The notes under the pieces were generated by a model. That model was given only the letters and a program-made list of their open reading frames with translations, had not been told where the DNA came from and searched no databases. DNA of 64,000 nt from ZC4RG30 sp963812195 (GTDB lineage Bacteria; Pseudomonadota; Gammaproteobacteria; Steroidobacterales; Steroidobacteraceae), in the NCBI GenBank assembly GCA_963812195.1, contig CAWEUI010000006.1, positions 32,962 through 96,961 on the forward strand, in the 5' to 3' direction. Positions 27,782 to 37,173 of the stretch are shown in pieces (the stretch's first letter is position 1; every line of letters starts with the position of its first letter). A program made the translations under genes and the position numbers.

Positions 27782-29123
27782 TCACACGTTCAGCAGCAGA
27801 TGCTCGCGCTCCCAGGAGCTGATCACCTGCAGGAACACCTCGTGCTCGGCTTCCTTCACCAGGGTATACGCCTGCACGAAAGGCAGCCCCAGCACCTGCG
27901 TCAGCGCCGTGCTCTCGCGCAGACGCCGCACCGCCGTGTCCAGCGAACGCGGCAATCCGAACGGCAGCTCGTGCGCGCTGCCGGTCACCGGTTCGCTGGG
28001 CTGCAGGTTCTCGGTCATGCCCAGGTAGCCGCAGGCCAGCGAGGCCGCAATGGCGACATATGGATTCGCGTCGGCGCCTCCAATGCGATTCTCGATGCGG
28101 CGCGCCTCCGGCGGTGACACCGGCACGCGCAGGCCGGCAGTGCGATTGTCGTAACCCCATTGCACATTGATCGGCGCTACCTGCGTACGCGTGATTCGCC
28201 GGTAGGAGTTCACGTTCGGTGCGAACAATACCATCGCGGCCGGCAGGTACTTCTGCAGGCCTCCGATATAGGCAAAGAACAGTTGCGAAGGCGTGCCGTC
28301 TGCGTTGCTGAAGACATTCTTCCGGGTCTTCTTGTCCACCACGCTCTGGTGGACGTGCATGGCGCTGCCCGGTTCGGAAGCGTGCGGCTTGGCCATGAAG
28401 GTCGTGTACATCTTGTGGCGCAACGCCGCCTCACGCGCCGTGCGCTTGAACAGGAAGGCCTGGTCTGCAAGATCCAGCGGATCGCCGTGCAGCAGGTTGA
28501 TTTCCATCTGCGCCGGCCCGTCCTCGTGGATCAGCGTGTCGATCTCGATGTCCTGGCGCTCGCAGAAGGCGTAGATGTCATCGAACAGGGGATCGAACTC
28601 GTTTACCGCGGCAATGCTGTAGCTCTGCCTGCCGGGCTCGGCGCGGCCCGAGCGACCCACCGGAGGCTTCAGCGGATAGTCTGCGTCGATATTGGGCTCG
28701 ATGAGGATAGAACTCCAGCTCCGGTGCCACTACCGGCTCCCAGCCACGCTGCGCGTAAAGCTCCAGCACCCGTCGCAGCACATGGCGCGGTGCCATGGTC
28801 ACGCGGCGGCCGTCGGCATAGAAGCAGTCGTGAATCACCTGCGCCGTGGGCTCGGCGGTCCAGGGCACCTCCCGCACCGTCCTGGTATCCGGCTTCAGCA
28901 CGATGTCGATTTCGGCCGGGCTCATGGTATCGCCGGTATCGGCCGGGTAATCGCCGGTCACGGTCTGCAGGAATACGCTCTCGGGCAGCTTCATGCCCTC
29001 GTCGGCCGTGAACTTCTCGGCGGGCATGATCTTGCCGCGTGCGATGCCGGCCATGTCCGGAATGATGGCCTCCACTTCGGAAATGCCGCGCTCACGGAAG
29101 AATTGATGGATATCGTTGGTCAT
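27782..29123 (-). CDS. Glutamine synthetase-like polyamine ligase (PuuA/SpuI type), one frame change
   Basis: About 446 residues. Glutamine synthetase fold enzymes of this group join glutamate to putrescine or other amines. Seen: DIHQFFRERGISEVEAIIPD, MAGIARGKIMPAEKF, the metal-binding PELEFY, GPAQMEINLLHGDPLDLADQ, MHVHQSVVDK (ATP/metal His), and the glutamate-binding Arg region NRTAGLRVPVSPPEARRIEN. The frame changes near 28707. It starts 3 bp after the PuuD-like gene stop and belongs to that operon. A second paralogue lies divergently at 30038, so the two may split substrates. Confidence 0.9.
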
Positions 29124-29126
29124 GGA

Positions 29127-29891
29127 TCACCTGTTGATGTCTTGCGCGGCGCGCTCGCGGGCCGCCGCGCCAAATGCCTGAAAGATCGCACTGGAGAAGG
29201 CGTCTTCGTCCGCCTTCCATTCCGGATGCCACTGCACGGCCAGGGCAAGGCGCTTGCTGTCCGCCACGCGGAAGGCCTCGATCAGTCCGTCCCGGGCTCG
29301 GGCCTCGACAACGAGCCCGGTACCCAGCGTACGCACGCCCTGATGGTGCAACGAATTCACGCGAAAGCGTTGCTGTGCCCCTGCAATGCCTGCCAACAGG
29401 CCGCCGGGCTCGAGCAGCACGTCGTGCGACGGACCGTACTGCACGTCCAGCGGCTGCGTCGGGTCTTCGTGATGCACGACGTGGCCCGGCACCTCCTCGA
29501 CGTGCTGCCACAGCGTGCCACCGAACGCCACGTTCATCTCCTGGAAGCCGCGGCAGATGCCCAGCACCGGCACCCCCGCCGCGATCGCCCGCGGAATCAG
29601 TGCCAGCGTGGTGGCATCGCGCTGCGGGTCGTGCAGGGTGCCGGGGCGGCTGGCCTCGCCGCCATAGTGCTGCGGCTCGACGTTCGATGGGCTGCCGGTG
29701 AACACCAACCCATCGAGCCGATCGAGCAACGCGTCCAGCACGAGTTCATCGCCCAGCGCTGGAATGAGCAGCGGCAGCGCACCGGACAGGCGCAGCAACG
29801 GGGTGATGTACTTCTCGCCGACCATGTGGAAGGGGTGGGGCGCGATGAAGCGCCGGTCGGCTGGAATTCCGATGACGGGTCGGGCAGACAT
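29127..29891 (-). CDS. puuD: Gamma-glutamyl-GABA hydrolase (PuuD)
   Basis: Class I glutamine-amidotransferase-like peptidase, about 254 residues, releasing GABA and glutamate from gamma-glutamyl-GABA. The nucleophile Cys is in VLGICRGFQEMNVAFGGTLW; the catalytic His and Glu are in LALAVQWHPEWKADED. The N-terminus PVIGIPADRRFIAPHPFHMV is typical. I choose MSARPVIGIP at 29891; an in-frame upstream start at 29927 is less likely. It is the first gene of the minus-strand polyamine operon, transcribed divergently from the second ligase. Confidence 0.93.
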   Translation of the reverse strand: MSARPVIGIPADRRFIAPHPFHMVGEKYITPLLRLSGALPLLIPALGDELVLDALLDRLDGLVFTGSPSNVEPQHYGGEASRPGTLHDPQRDATTLALIPRAIAAGVPVLGICRGFQEMNVAFGGTLWQHVEEVPGHVVHHEDPTQPLDVQYGPSHDVLLEPGGLLAGIAGAQQRFRVNSLHHQGVRTLGTGLVVEARARDGLIEAFRVADSKRLALAVQWHPEWKADEDAFSSAIFQAFGAAARERAAQDINR

Positions 29892-30037
29892 GGCTGCAAG
29901 GGGTTGTAGAATCGTCCCTACGGTCACGCCCTGGCGGGTCCTGGGACAGGGCAGCCATTAGACCACATGGGCCCCCGGGCCGCCCCGGAATCGCTCCGGG
30001 ACATTCGTAACTCATTGAATATATTGGGTACTTTTGC

Positions 30038-31402
30038 ATGCCCCAGGAGTTCCTGGACTTCCTCGCCGCGCGCCCGGGTCTGCGCTTCATCGATCTGCTG
30101 TTGCATGACCTGAACGGCGTGGATCGCGGCAAGCGGGTGGACGTGACTGGCAGCCGGACAGCCTTCGACACGGGCCTGCTGCTGCCCGGATCCATGTTCG
30201 CGCTGGACGTGCCGGGGCACACGGTCGAAGCCACCGGCCTGGGCTTTGACGAGGGCGACGCGGACCGACCCTGCCTGCCCGTACCCGGCACGCTGGTGGA
30301 CGTACCGTGGCTCGACCACGGCGTCGCACAGGCCCAGATCACCATGTACGAGCGCGACGGCCAGCCATTCGTGTGCGACCCGCGCCATCTGCTGGCCCGT
30401 GTCCTGGAACGATTTCGCGCGCTGCAGCTCACGCCGGTGGTGGCAGTGGAACTGGAGTTCTACCTGATCGACCGGGAACTGGCTGCGTCGGGGCTGCCGC
30501 GGCCACCCGCCTCACCACTGACCGGCCGACGCGAACATCGCACGCAGATCAACTCGATGATCGATCTGGACGCGTGTTCGAAGGTGCTGGCCGACATCGA
30601 CGCGGCCTGCGGCGTGCAAGGCGTGCCGGCAACCAGCGCCCTGGCCGAATACGGGCCGGGCCAGTTTGAAGTCAACCTGGCGCACTGCGCGGATGCACTG
30701 GCAGCCTGTGACCAGGCCGTGCGCTTCAAGCGCCTGGTCAAGTGCGTGGCCCGGCACCACGGCATGGATGCGACGTTCCTGCCCAAACCCTATGCCGACA
30801 TGGCCGGTAGCGGACTGCACATCCACGTGAGCCTGAACGATACCGACGGGCGCAACATCTTCGCCGCGGAGAATCCGCAGGGCAGCGCGCCCATGCGCCA
30901 TGCCGCCGCCGGCCTGCTGGCGACGATGGCAGAGGGCATGGCCATCTTCGCGCCGCTCGCCAATTCGTGGCGGCGCTTCCTGCCAGAAGCCTATGTGCCG
31001 CTCACCGCCGACTGGTCCGTGAACAATCGCGGCGCGGCCCTGCGCGTGCCCGCCAGCGATGCCGCAAACCGACGACTGGAACATCGCGTGGCCGGCGCCG
31101 ATGCCAACGTGTACCTGGTGATGAGCTGGGTACTGGGCGGGATTCTCAAAGGCCTTGCCGAACAACGCGAAGCGCGCGCACCGGTCCAGGGCAACGTGTA
31201 CAAGGGTCCACATGAACCCGGCGAAGCCCTGCCCCGCTACTGGCCAACGGCGCTGGATCGCTTCGAAGCCAGTGAGTTCGCACGCGCGCTGCTCGGATCC
31301 GACCTGCACCGGCTGTTCGCAACCGTGAAGCGACATGAACTGGACGAGTTCAACCGGCAGCCCACGGCGCTGGAATTCGCACTGTACCTGCCGGCCTTGT
31401 GA
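30038..31402 (+). CDS. puuA: Gamma-glutamylputrescine synthetase (PuuA-like)
   Basis: 454 residues, intact, glutamine synthetase fold. It contains VDRGKRVDVTGSRTAF, AVELEFYLIDRELAA (metal ligands), EYGPGQFEVNLAHCADALAA, GSGLHIHVSLNDTDGRNIFA (His/ATP region), and NRGAALRVPASDAANRRLEH with GADANVYLVMSWVLGGILKG. It overlaps the first bases of the oxidase region, so ligation and oxidation steps are coupled. An AT-rich stretch (about 30010-30037) before the ATG is the likely promoter zone shared with puuD. Because it sits with puuB, I assign this copy, more than the one at 27782, to putrescine. Confidence 0.9.
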   Translation: MPQEFLDFLAARPGLRFIDLLLHDLNGVDRGKRVDVTGSRTAFDTGLLLPGSMFALDVPGHTVEATGLGFDEGDADRPCLPVPGTLVDVPWLDHGVAQAQITMYERDGQPFVCDPRHLLARVLERFRALQLTPVVAVELEFYLIDRELAASGLPRPPASPLTGRREHRTQINSMIDLDACSKVLADIDAACGVQGVPATSALAEYGPGQFEVNLAHCADALAACDQAVRFKRLVKCVARHHGMDATFLPKPYADMAGSGLHIHVSLNDTDGRNIFAAENPQGSAPMRHAAAGLLATMAEGMAIFAPLANSWRRFLPEAYVPLTADWSVNNRGAALRVPASDAANRRLEHRVAGADANVYLVMSWVLGGILKGLAEQREARAPVQGNVYKGPHEPGEALPRYWPTALDRFEASEFARALLGSDLHRLFATVKRHELDEFNRQPTALEFALYLPAL

Positions 31403-31404
31403 GC

Positions 31405-32688
31405 ATGAGCAGACGCCACGACAACCTGTCCTGGTACTGGGCCTCGCTCCCCGAGGTAGCGCCGCGCCCCGCGCTGACCGGCTCGGCCGAGTGCGACGTG
31501 GGCGTGGTCGGTGGCGGCATCGCCGGGCTGTCTGCCGCCTTGCACCTGGCCGAACGCGGTTACCGGGTGCGCCTGCTGGAAGCCGAGCAGGTCGGCTGGG
31601 GCGCATCGGGCCGCAGCGGCGCGCAGGCCATCTTCGGGCTCGCCGCCGGGCAGGACAAACTCACTGCGCTGCTCGGCACGGCCGACGCGCGCCGCATCTG
31701 GGACATGTCGCTCGAAGCGCTGGCGCTGATGCGCGAATTGATCGAACGGCATCGCATCGAGTGCGACTACGTGGCCGGCCAGATGCACGTTGCCATCAAG
31801 CAGCGGCAGGCATCCGAGCTGCGTCAGTGGCACGAGGACCTGGCGACCAACTACGGCTACCGCAGCGTGTCATTGCTCGATGCTGCGGCCACACGGCGCC
31901 TGGTGGCCAGTGAGCGCTACATCGCCGGACTGCTCGACACCAACAGCGGGCACCTCCAGCCACTGAAATACGTGCGTGGCCTGGCCCTGGCTGCCGAACG
32001 CGCCGGCGCCGTGCTGCATGAAGGCAGCCGCGTGCTGCGCCATCAGCGCCGCGACGGCCGGCTGCAGCTGGTGACCGCCGCCGGTGTGCTGGGCTGCCGC
32101 CAAGTCGTTTACGCCGGCAATGCCTGGCTGGGCGACACCGTGCCCGCGCTGGCCCGGCGCATCATGCCGGTGGGCACCTACATCGTGGCCACCGAGCCGC
32201 TGGGCCAGGCGCTGGCGGCGAAGCTGCTGCCGCACAACACAGCCGTCACCGACATCAACTGGGTGCTGGACTATTTCCGGCGCAGCGCCGACCACCGCCT
32301 GCTGTTCGGTGGGCGCGTGAGCTATTCCGGACTGGACCCGTTCAACACCGCCAACGCAACGCGCACGCGCATGCTGCAGGTCTTCCCGGAACTGCGCGAC
32401 GTGCGCATCGAGTATTCCTGGGGTGGTTACGTGGACATCACGCTCAATCGCGCGCCGGATTTCGGCCGGCTGGAAGACGGTGTGTACTACCTGCAGGGAT
32501 TCTCCGGACATGGCATCGCGCTCACCGGACTGGCGGGCAAGCTTGTCGCGGAGGCCATAGCCGGCGACGCCGGACGCTTCGACGTGTTTGCGCGCATTCC
32601 CCACCGGGAGTTTCCCGGCGGCGCCGTGCTGCGCCGGCCAGCGCTGGTGCTGGCGATGATGTACTACCGGCTCAGGGACCTGCTCTAG
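31405..32688 (+). CDS. puuB: Gamma-glutamylputrescine oxidase (PuuB)
   Basis: FAD-dependent amine oxidase of the DAO family, 427 residues, converting gamma-glutamylputrescine to gamma-glutamyl-aminobutyraldehyde with H2O2 release. The dinucleotide-binding motif VGVVGGGIAGLSAALHLAER follows the conserved N-terminal LSWYWASL. Further hallmarks are GWGASGRSGAQAIFGLAAGQ and, near the end, YYLQGFSGHGIALTGLAGKL. I use the ATG at 31405, two bases after the puuA stop. The stop overlaps that of the convergent nuclease gene by the four bases CTAG. Confidence 0.93.
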   Translation: MSRRHDNLSWYWASLPEVAPRPALTGSAECDVGVVGGGIAGLSAALHLAERGYRVRLLEAEQVGWGASGRSGAQAIFGLAAGQDKLTALLGTADARRIWDMSLEALALMRELIERHRIECDYVAGQMHVAIKQRQASELRQWHEDLATNYGYRSVSLLDAAATRRLVASERYIAGLLDTNSGHLQPLKYVRGLALAAERAGAVLHEGSRVLRHQRRDGRLQLVTAAGVLGCRQVVYAGNAWLGDTVPALARRIMPVGTYIVATEPLGQALAAKLLPHNTAVTDINWVLDYFRRSADHRLLFGGRVSYSGLDPFNTANATRTRMLQVFPELRDVRIEYSWGGYVDITLNRAPDFGRLEDGVYYLQGFSGHGIALTGLAGKLVAEAIAGDAGRFDVFARIPHREFPGGAVLRRPALVLAMMYYRLRDLL

Positions 32689-33545
32689 GGCGTCGCGGCG
32701 GAACTGCCCTGCCCGCCCAACACCTGGTTGAGCACTGCCGCGAGCCGGATCGCCGCGACTTCGATGCGCCGTTCAGCCAGCGGCCGCATCTGCGTCAGAT
32801 AGGCGTGATCCATCGAATGTCTGGCCGGATAGATCCGCCAGGCGTCAATCAGCGCACACGATTCCTTCGCCCAGTCCAGCGCGCTGCCGAGCTGCGAGGC
32901 CTTGAGTTTCGGCATGCGCGGTTGCAGGCGGGCCACGTACTGCAGTGGTGTCAGTCGGGCCGACGCCAGCACGTAGTAGTCCCACACGGCGTGCAGATTG
33001 GTGCGCATGACGCCGTTGACGTAGTTCCTGCGTGCGTATGCCTCCGGCTGCAGTTCCGTGCGCAGGCTGATCTGGAACCGATTGCCGCCCGCATCGCGAC
33101 GATAATCGGCGTGCAATGGCTGGTGGACGTCTGCAACCAGATGCACGAGGAACTTCAGCGCATCCCGGCGCGCGGCCCGCGACCGGGCGGGATCGGCCAG
33201 GATCCGGCGCTGGGCATCGATGGCCGCCACGACGCAATTGCCGTCCGGGCAATCACGCGGCAGCACGAAACCGCAGCCGCCATCGCGCGAATCGATGTAG
33301 TGCCAGGCCGCGGTGTCCTTGAAGCGCGCCGGATCGGAATTGCGCAGATCATCCGCCCAGTCCGACACACCGCCCAGCGAGGCGTCGGCTTCGCCGGCCA
33401 GCAGCTGCGCGACCTGGGTCCGCGCCTGCGGTGTCAGTCGGGTGGACGCCAGTTCACCCACCAGCCGGTGACCCAGGGCCGACCACGCGAGCGCGGGCAC
33501 GGGCGCGAGCAGCAGCAGCAGAACGCAAAGGCGCGGCGCTTTCAT
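32685..33545 (-). CDS. S1/P1-type secreted nuclease
   Basis: 286 residues, phospholipase C/P1-nuclease superfamily, a tri-zinc enzyme that cleaves single-stranded nucleic acids. The signal peptide ends ALA and the mature protein starts with Trp (WSALGHRLVGELASTRLTP), whose amino group is a zinc ligand in the family. Other ligand-region motifs are GGVSDWADDLR, AWHYID, FLVHLVADVHQPLHADYRRD with GGNRFQ, and NLHAVWDYYVLA. Expected location is periplasm or outside the cell. It stands alone, convergent with puuB. Confidence 0.92.
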   Translation of the reverse strand: MKAPRLCVLLLLLAPVPALAWSALGHRLVGELASTRLTPQARTQVAQLLAGEADASLGGVSDWADDLRNSDPARFKDTAAWHYIDSRDGGCGFVLPRDCPDGNCVVAAIDAQRRILADPARSRAARRDALKFLVHLVADVHQPLHADYRRDAGGNRFQISLRTELQPEAYARRNYVNGVMRTNLHAVWDYYVLASARLTPLQYVARLQPRMPKLKASQLGSALDWAKESCALIDAWRIYPARHSMDHAYLTQMRPLAERRIEVAAIRLAAVLNQVLGGQGSSAATP

Positions 33546-33557
33546 GCCGGGAATCTA

Positions 33558-34778
33558 CTACCGCCGTGGTTCCCGGCCCAGCAGCAGCAGGCCGCACAGC
33601 GCCAGTGCCGCCACCAGCGCACCGGCCAGGAACATGTCGCGCGCGCCCACGTGATCCCAGATCACGCCGGCCACGATGCTGGCCACCAGCAACGCCAGAC
33701 CGGACACCAGATTGAACAGCCCGAACGCCGTACCACGCAGATCCTCGGGTGCCGTATCCGCGACCCAGGCCGAAAGCAGACCCTGGGTAAACGCCAGGTG
33801 CAGCCCCCACAGCGCCACGCCACCGGCCACCGCCCACAAGCCGGGCAACGCCGCCAGCACCAGATCAGCCACGATCAGCAGCCCGATGCCAACGACCAGC
33901 ATTGCGCGCCGGCCCAGCCGGTCACTGGCCGCACCGGCCGGGTACGCCGCAACGGAATAGAACACATTCATGACCACCAGAACGAGCGGCACCAGCGTCA
34001 CGGACAAACCCTCGGCCTGTGCCCGGAGCACCAGAAACGCCTCACTGAATCGCGCCAGCGTGAACACGGCCGCGACACCAATGACGATCCAGAAGCGCCG
34101 GTCCAGCCGCGCCAGCTGCTCGCGCCGCAATGGCACGCGCCGCCTGACACTGGCGTCCCGGCGCGCCGGTTCGCGCACGAAGAAGATCATCACGCCCAGC
34201 GACAGGAACGCCGGCAGCACGGCGATCCAGAAGACCCGTCGATAGTCATTGGACAACAGCCACATGCCGGCTATGGCCAGCAGTGGCCCGATGAACGCGC
34301 CCACGGTATCCAGCGACTGGCGCAATCCGAAACTGGCGCCGCGCAACTGCGGCGGTGCGATATCGGCAACCAGTGCGTCCCGCGGAGCACCGCGAATGCC
34401 CTTGCCCACCCGATCGATGAAACGCGCCGCGACCAGCGAACCGACGGTGCTCGCCAGCGCGAACACGGGCTTGGTGAAGGCGGCCAGTCCGTAACCCAGC
34501 ACCGCCAGCAACTTGCGCCGGCCCAGCCAGTCCGACAGCGCACCGGAGAACACCTTGGTGGTCGACGCAGTGGCCTCGGCAATGCCCTCGATCACGCCCA
34601 CGGTGGTCGCCGAGGTGCCCAGCACCGTCACCAGATAGACCGGCAACAGCGCATGGATCATCTCGGAGGAAATGTCCATGAACATGGAAACGAAACCGAG
34701 CGCCCAGATCCCGCCCGGCAATGCAAACAGCCCGCGCGGATTCCCGCGCGGGCTGTCTGGCTTGCGCTCTTCAGCCAA
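33558..34778 (-). CDS. Major facilitator superfamily transporter
   Basis: 406 residues with about twelve hydrophobic segments and the MFS loop motif after the second span (SGALSDWLGRRKLLAVLGYG), echoed in the second half (GAASDRLGRRAMLVVGIGLL). FIDRVGKGIRGAPRDALVAD resembles the group of drug/sugar MFS proteins near YfkF/YcaD; the substrate is unknown. The N-terminal coding region from 34727 to 34756 overlaps a 12-bp stem hairpin, so the true start may lie further in, or the hairpin may act on this gene's translation. Confidence 0.88.
   Translation of the reverse strand: MAEERKPDSPRGNPRGLFALPGGIWALGFVSMFMDISSEMIHALLPVYLVTVLGTSATTVGVIEGIAEATASTTKVFSGALSDWLGRRKLLAVLGYGLAAFTKPVFALASTVGSLVAARFIDRVGKGIRGAPRDALVADIAPPQLRGASFGLRQSLDTVGAFIGPLLAIAGMWLLSNDYRRVFWIAVLPAFLSLGVMIFFVREPARRDASVRRRVPLRREQLARLDRRFWIVIGVAAVFTLARFSEAFLVLRAQAEGLSVTLVPLVLVVMNVFYSVAAYPAGAASDRLGRRAMLVVGIGLLIVADLVLAALPGLWAVAGGVALWGLHLAFTQGLLSAWVADTAPEDLRGTAFGLFNLVSGLALLVASIVAGVIWDHVGARDMFLAGALVAALALCGLLLLGREPRR
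34727..34756 (-). terminator. Hairpin between iorB and the MFS gene, possible terminator
   Basis: Perfect 12-bp arms (ACAGCCCGCGCG and its complement) with a 6-base loop, 27-56 bases after the iorB stop in the direction of transcription. It is followed by only TTTG, so it is a weak intrinsic terminator at best. It lies within the first codons of the MFS gene. Confidence 0.5.
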
Positions 34779-34782
34779 CCGC

Positions 34783-37173
34783 TTAGGCGATGGAGAAGCC
34801 CTCGCGGGTTATCGGCAAAGTCCGAATGCGGTGCTTCGTCGCCGCGTAGATCGCGTTGGTTAGCGCCGGGATCGCCGGCGGATAAGCCGGCTCGCCGCAG
34901 CCGGTCGGGCTGTAGTCCGTATCCAGGAACAGCACATCGATGAGCTTGGGTACGACCGCCATGCGCGCGATCCTGTAGGTATCGAAGTTGCTCTCCTTGA
35001 TGCGGCCATTCTCGATGTTGACCTCGATCCCCAGCGTGGACAGGCCTTCCACCACGGAGCCCTGCACCTGGTTCTCGGCGGCCGACAGGTTCACGACGGG
35101 CCCGATGTCACCCACCACCCACATCTTGTGCAGCGTGACCTTCTTCTTTGCATCCACGCTCACTTCGGCGATCTCCGCGAAATGCCCCTGGTGCGAATAG
35201 TGGAAAGCCAGACCCTGGTAGTGGCCCTTCGGCAGCGGCTTGCCCCAGCCGGCGCGCTCGGTAACGGCCTTGATCACCGCAACCGCGCGCTCGGGACTGA
35301 CGCCACCGCCGCCGAAACCACCGAATCCGCCGCGTGCCGGCGGCGCCGGCTGCTTCTGGCCGAACACCTCGATCAGGAACTCGGCATGGTCGCGGTTGGC
35401 GGCCGTCGACAGTTCGTGCATGAAGGACTGCACCAGCCACGCGGCCGTGTTGTTGCCCGGCGCGCGCATCGGACCGCAGGGGATCTTCAGCGGGAACAGC
35501 GTCTGGGTGAGGCGGTAGTTCGGGATGTACTCGGCGGGGAAATCTCCCGCACCGGGCCAGCCGCCGCCCTGCACGGCCTGCGGTCCGCGTCCACGTCCAC
35601 CGGCCGGAGTCGGTTCGCCGCCACCCGGCGCGCCGACGGCCCAGGCGTCGGAGAAGGAGATGACGTGACCACTCCAGCCGACCAGCTTGCCGTTCGTGTC
35701 CAGCGCGCCCTTGAAATCGTGGAAGCCGCCGGAGCGGTAGAAGTCATGTGCGATATCGTCCTCGCGCGTCCACATCAGCTTCACGGGAATGCCGCCGGCC
35801 TGCTTGGAGATGGCCGCCGCCTCACAGGCGTACTCGTGCATCAGGCGCCGGCCGAAGCCGCCACCGACGCGATTCTGGTGCAGCACCGCACGATCGGCGG
35901 CCACGTCCACGACGCGCGCGGCCGTGGTGCGCGCACCATCGGGGATCTGCACCGAGCCCCAGATCTCCAGCTTGTCGCCGGCCGGATCCTTCTGGTACCA
36001 GGCCGTGGTGGTCTGCGGTTCCATCGGCTGGTGCGAGATGAAGTTGAAGGTGTAGAAGGCCTCGACCTTGTGGGCCGCGGCATTGAACGCCGCGTCGAAA
36101 TCACCGGCAGTGCGCAGCGACTGCGCGCCCGGACCCTTCGCGGCGGTCTTCTTGGCCTCGGCGTTGAACGCGGTCCAGCTGTCCCTGGAGGCTTCGCTCT
36201 CGTCCCAGCTGATCTTCAGCTTCTTCTTGGCCGAGAAGGCGGCCCAGGTGTTGTCCGCGACAATCGCCACGCCGGGCATCACCTCTGCCACCTTGCCGGT
36301 GCCTTCCAGGATGAAGGCGTCGACCACGCCGGGGAGCTTGCGGATCTCCTCCAGGTTCGCGCTCTTGACCTTGCCGCCCACGGCCGGGCACTTGGTGTAC
36401 GAGGCCACCTTCATGTTCGGCAGCTGGATGTCCACGCCGAACAGCGGCTGGCCGGTGACCAGCTTGAGGTTGTCCACGCCCGTATAGCGCTTGCCGAACA
36501 GCTTCCAGTCCTTCTTGTCCTTGAGCTTCAGCGAAGCCGCTTCGGGCACCGGCAGGGCCGCCGCGGCCGTCGCGAACGAGCCGTAGCCGGCCTTGCGACC
36601 GGAGCCGGCATGCATCAGCGTGCTGTCGGAAGTGGTGATCTCACCCTCCGGCACACCCCACTCCTTCGCGGCGGCCGACACCAGCATGGCGCGTGCCGCG
36701 GCGCCGACCTGGCGCATCAGGGTGAAGGCCAGCGGCGTGGACATCGAGCCACCGGCAAACTGGGTGGGATACAGGGCCGCGTTGATCGGCGCCTGCTCGA
36801 CGGTGACATCGTCCCACCTGGCATCCAGCTCCTCGGCGATGATCAGCGGCAGGCCGGTCTTGATGCCCTGGCCGATCTCGGGGTTCTTGGACTGCAGCGT
36901 GATCTTGCCGTCCGGCGCGACGTGCACATAGGCTTCCGGATGCAGCGGCCCCGGCGCACCGCCGAAGCGGCGTCCCTGTGCCGCGGCCTTCTCGCCGAGA
37001 CCGAAACCTCCGGCCAGCATCAGGCCACCGCCGACGACGGCCGATGCCTTCATGAAGCCACGGCGTGAGACCGGGCCAGTGATCCCCGGCAGGACCGACG
37101 CCTCGCGCTCGATCTTGTCGAATTCGGCGCGCAGGACGTCCGGGTAGTACTCGTTCTGTGTGAGGCTGCTCAT
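34783..37173 (-). CDS. Molybdopterin-binding subunit of xanthine dehydrogenase family (IorB-like)
   Basis: About 796 residues. Large catalytic subunit of a two-subunit molybdenum hydroxylase similar to isoquinoline 1-oxidoreductase and alcohol/aldehyde dehydrogenases of that group. Near residue 40 a twin-arginine signal (VSRRGFMKASAVVGGGLMLA) predicts Tat export to the periplasm. Repeated Gly-rich molybdopterin motifs appear: NPEIGQGIKTGLPLIIAEEL, QNRVGGGFGRRLMHEYACEA, GPMRAPGNNTAAWLVQSF, and TGCGEPAYPPAIPALTNAIY with the probable catalytic Glu. I chose the ATG at 37173, overlapping the iorA stop (ATGA). Loops rich in Gly and Arg (about 630-650) are unusual. The substrate is not deducible. 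Confidence 0.9.
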   Translation of the reverse strand: MSSLTQNEYYPDVLRAEFDKIEREASVLPGITGPVSRRGFMKASAVVGGGLMLAGGFGLGEKAAAQGRRFGGAPGPLHPEAYVHVAPDGKITLQSKNPEIGQGIKTGLPLIIAEELDARWDDVTVEQAPINAALYPTQFAGGSMSTPLAFTLMRQVGAAARAMLVSAAAKEWGVPEGEITTSDSTLMHAGSGRKAGYGSFATAAAALPVPEAASLKLKDKKDWKLFGKRYTGVDNLKLVTGQPLFGVDIQLPNMKVASYTKCPAVGGKVKSANLEEIRKLPGVVDAFILEGTGKVAEVMPGVAIVADNTWAAFSAKKKLKISWDESEASRDSWTAFNAEAKKTAAKGPGAQSLRTAGDFDAAFNAAAHKVEAFYTFNFISHQPMEPQTTTAWYQKDPAGDKLEIWGSVQIPDGARTTAARVVDVAADRAVLHQNRVGGGFGRRLMHEYACEAAAISKQAGGIPVKLMWTREDDIAHDFYRSGGFHDFKGALDTNGKLVGWSGHVISFSDAWAVGAPGGGEPTPAGGRGRGPQAVQGGGWPGAGDFPAEYIPNYRLTQTLFPLKIPCGPMRAPGNNTAAWLVQSFMHELSTAANRDHAEFLIEVFGQKQPAPPARGGFGGFGGGGVSPERAVAVIKAVTERAGWGKPLPKGHYQGLAFHYSHQGHFAEIAEVSVDAKKKVTLHKMWVVGDIGPVVNLSAAENQVQGSVVEGLSTLGIEVNIENGRIKESNFDTYRIARMAVVPKLIDVLFLDTDYSPTGCGEPAYPPAIPALTNAIYAATKHRIRTLPITREGFSIA

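Noticed and set aside
32805..34943. 712-codon open frame opposite the nuclease and MFS genes
   Set aside because: Low-complexity Arg/Gln/His-rich translation opposite two clear genes.
35128..37068. 646-codon open frame opposite iorB
   Set aside because: Antisense to a well-supported molybdenum hydroxylase; no domain is seen.
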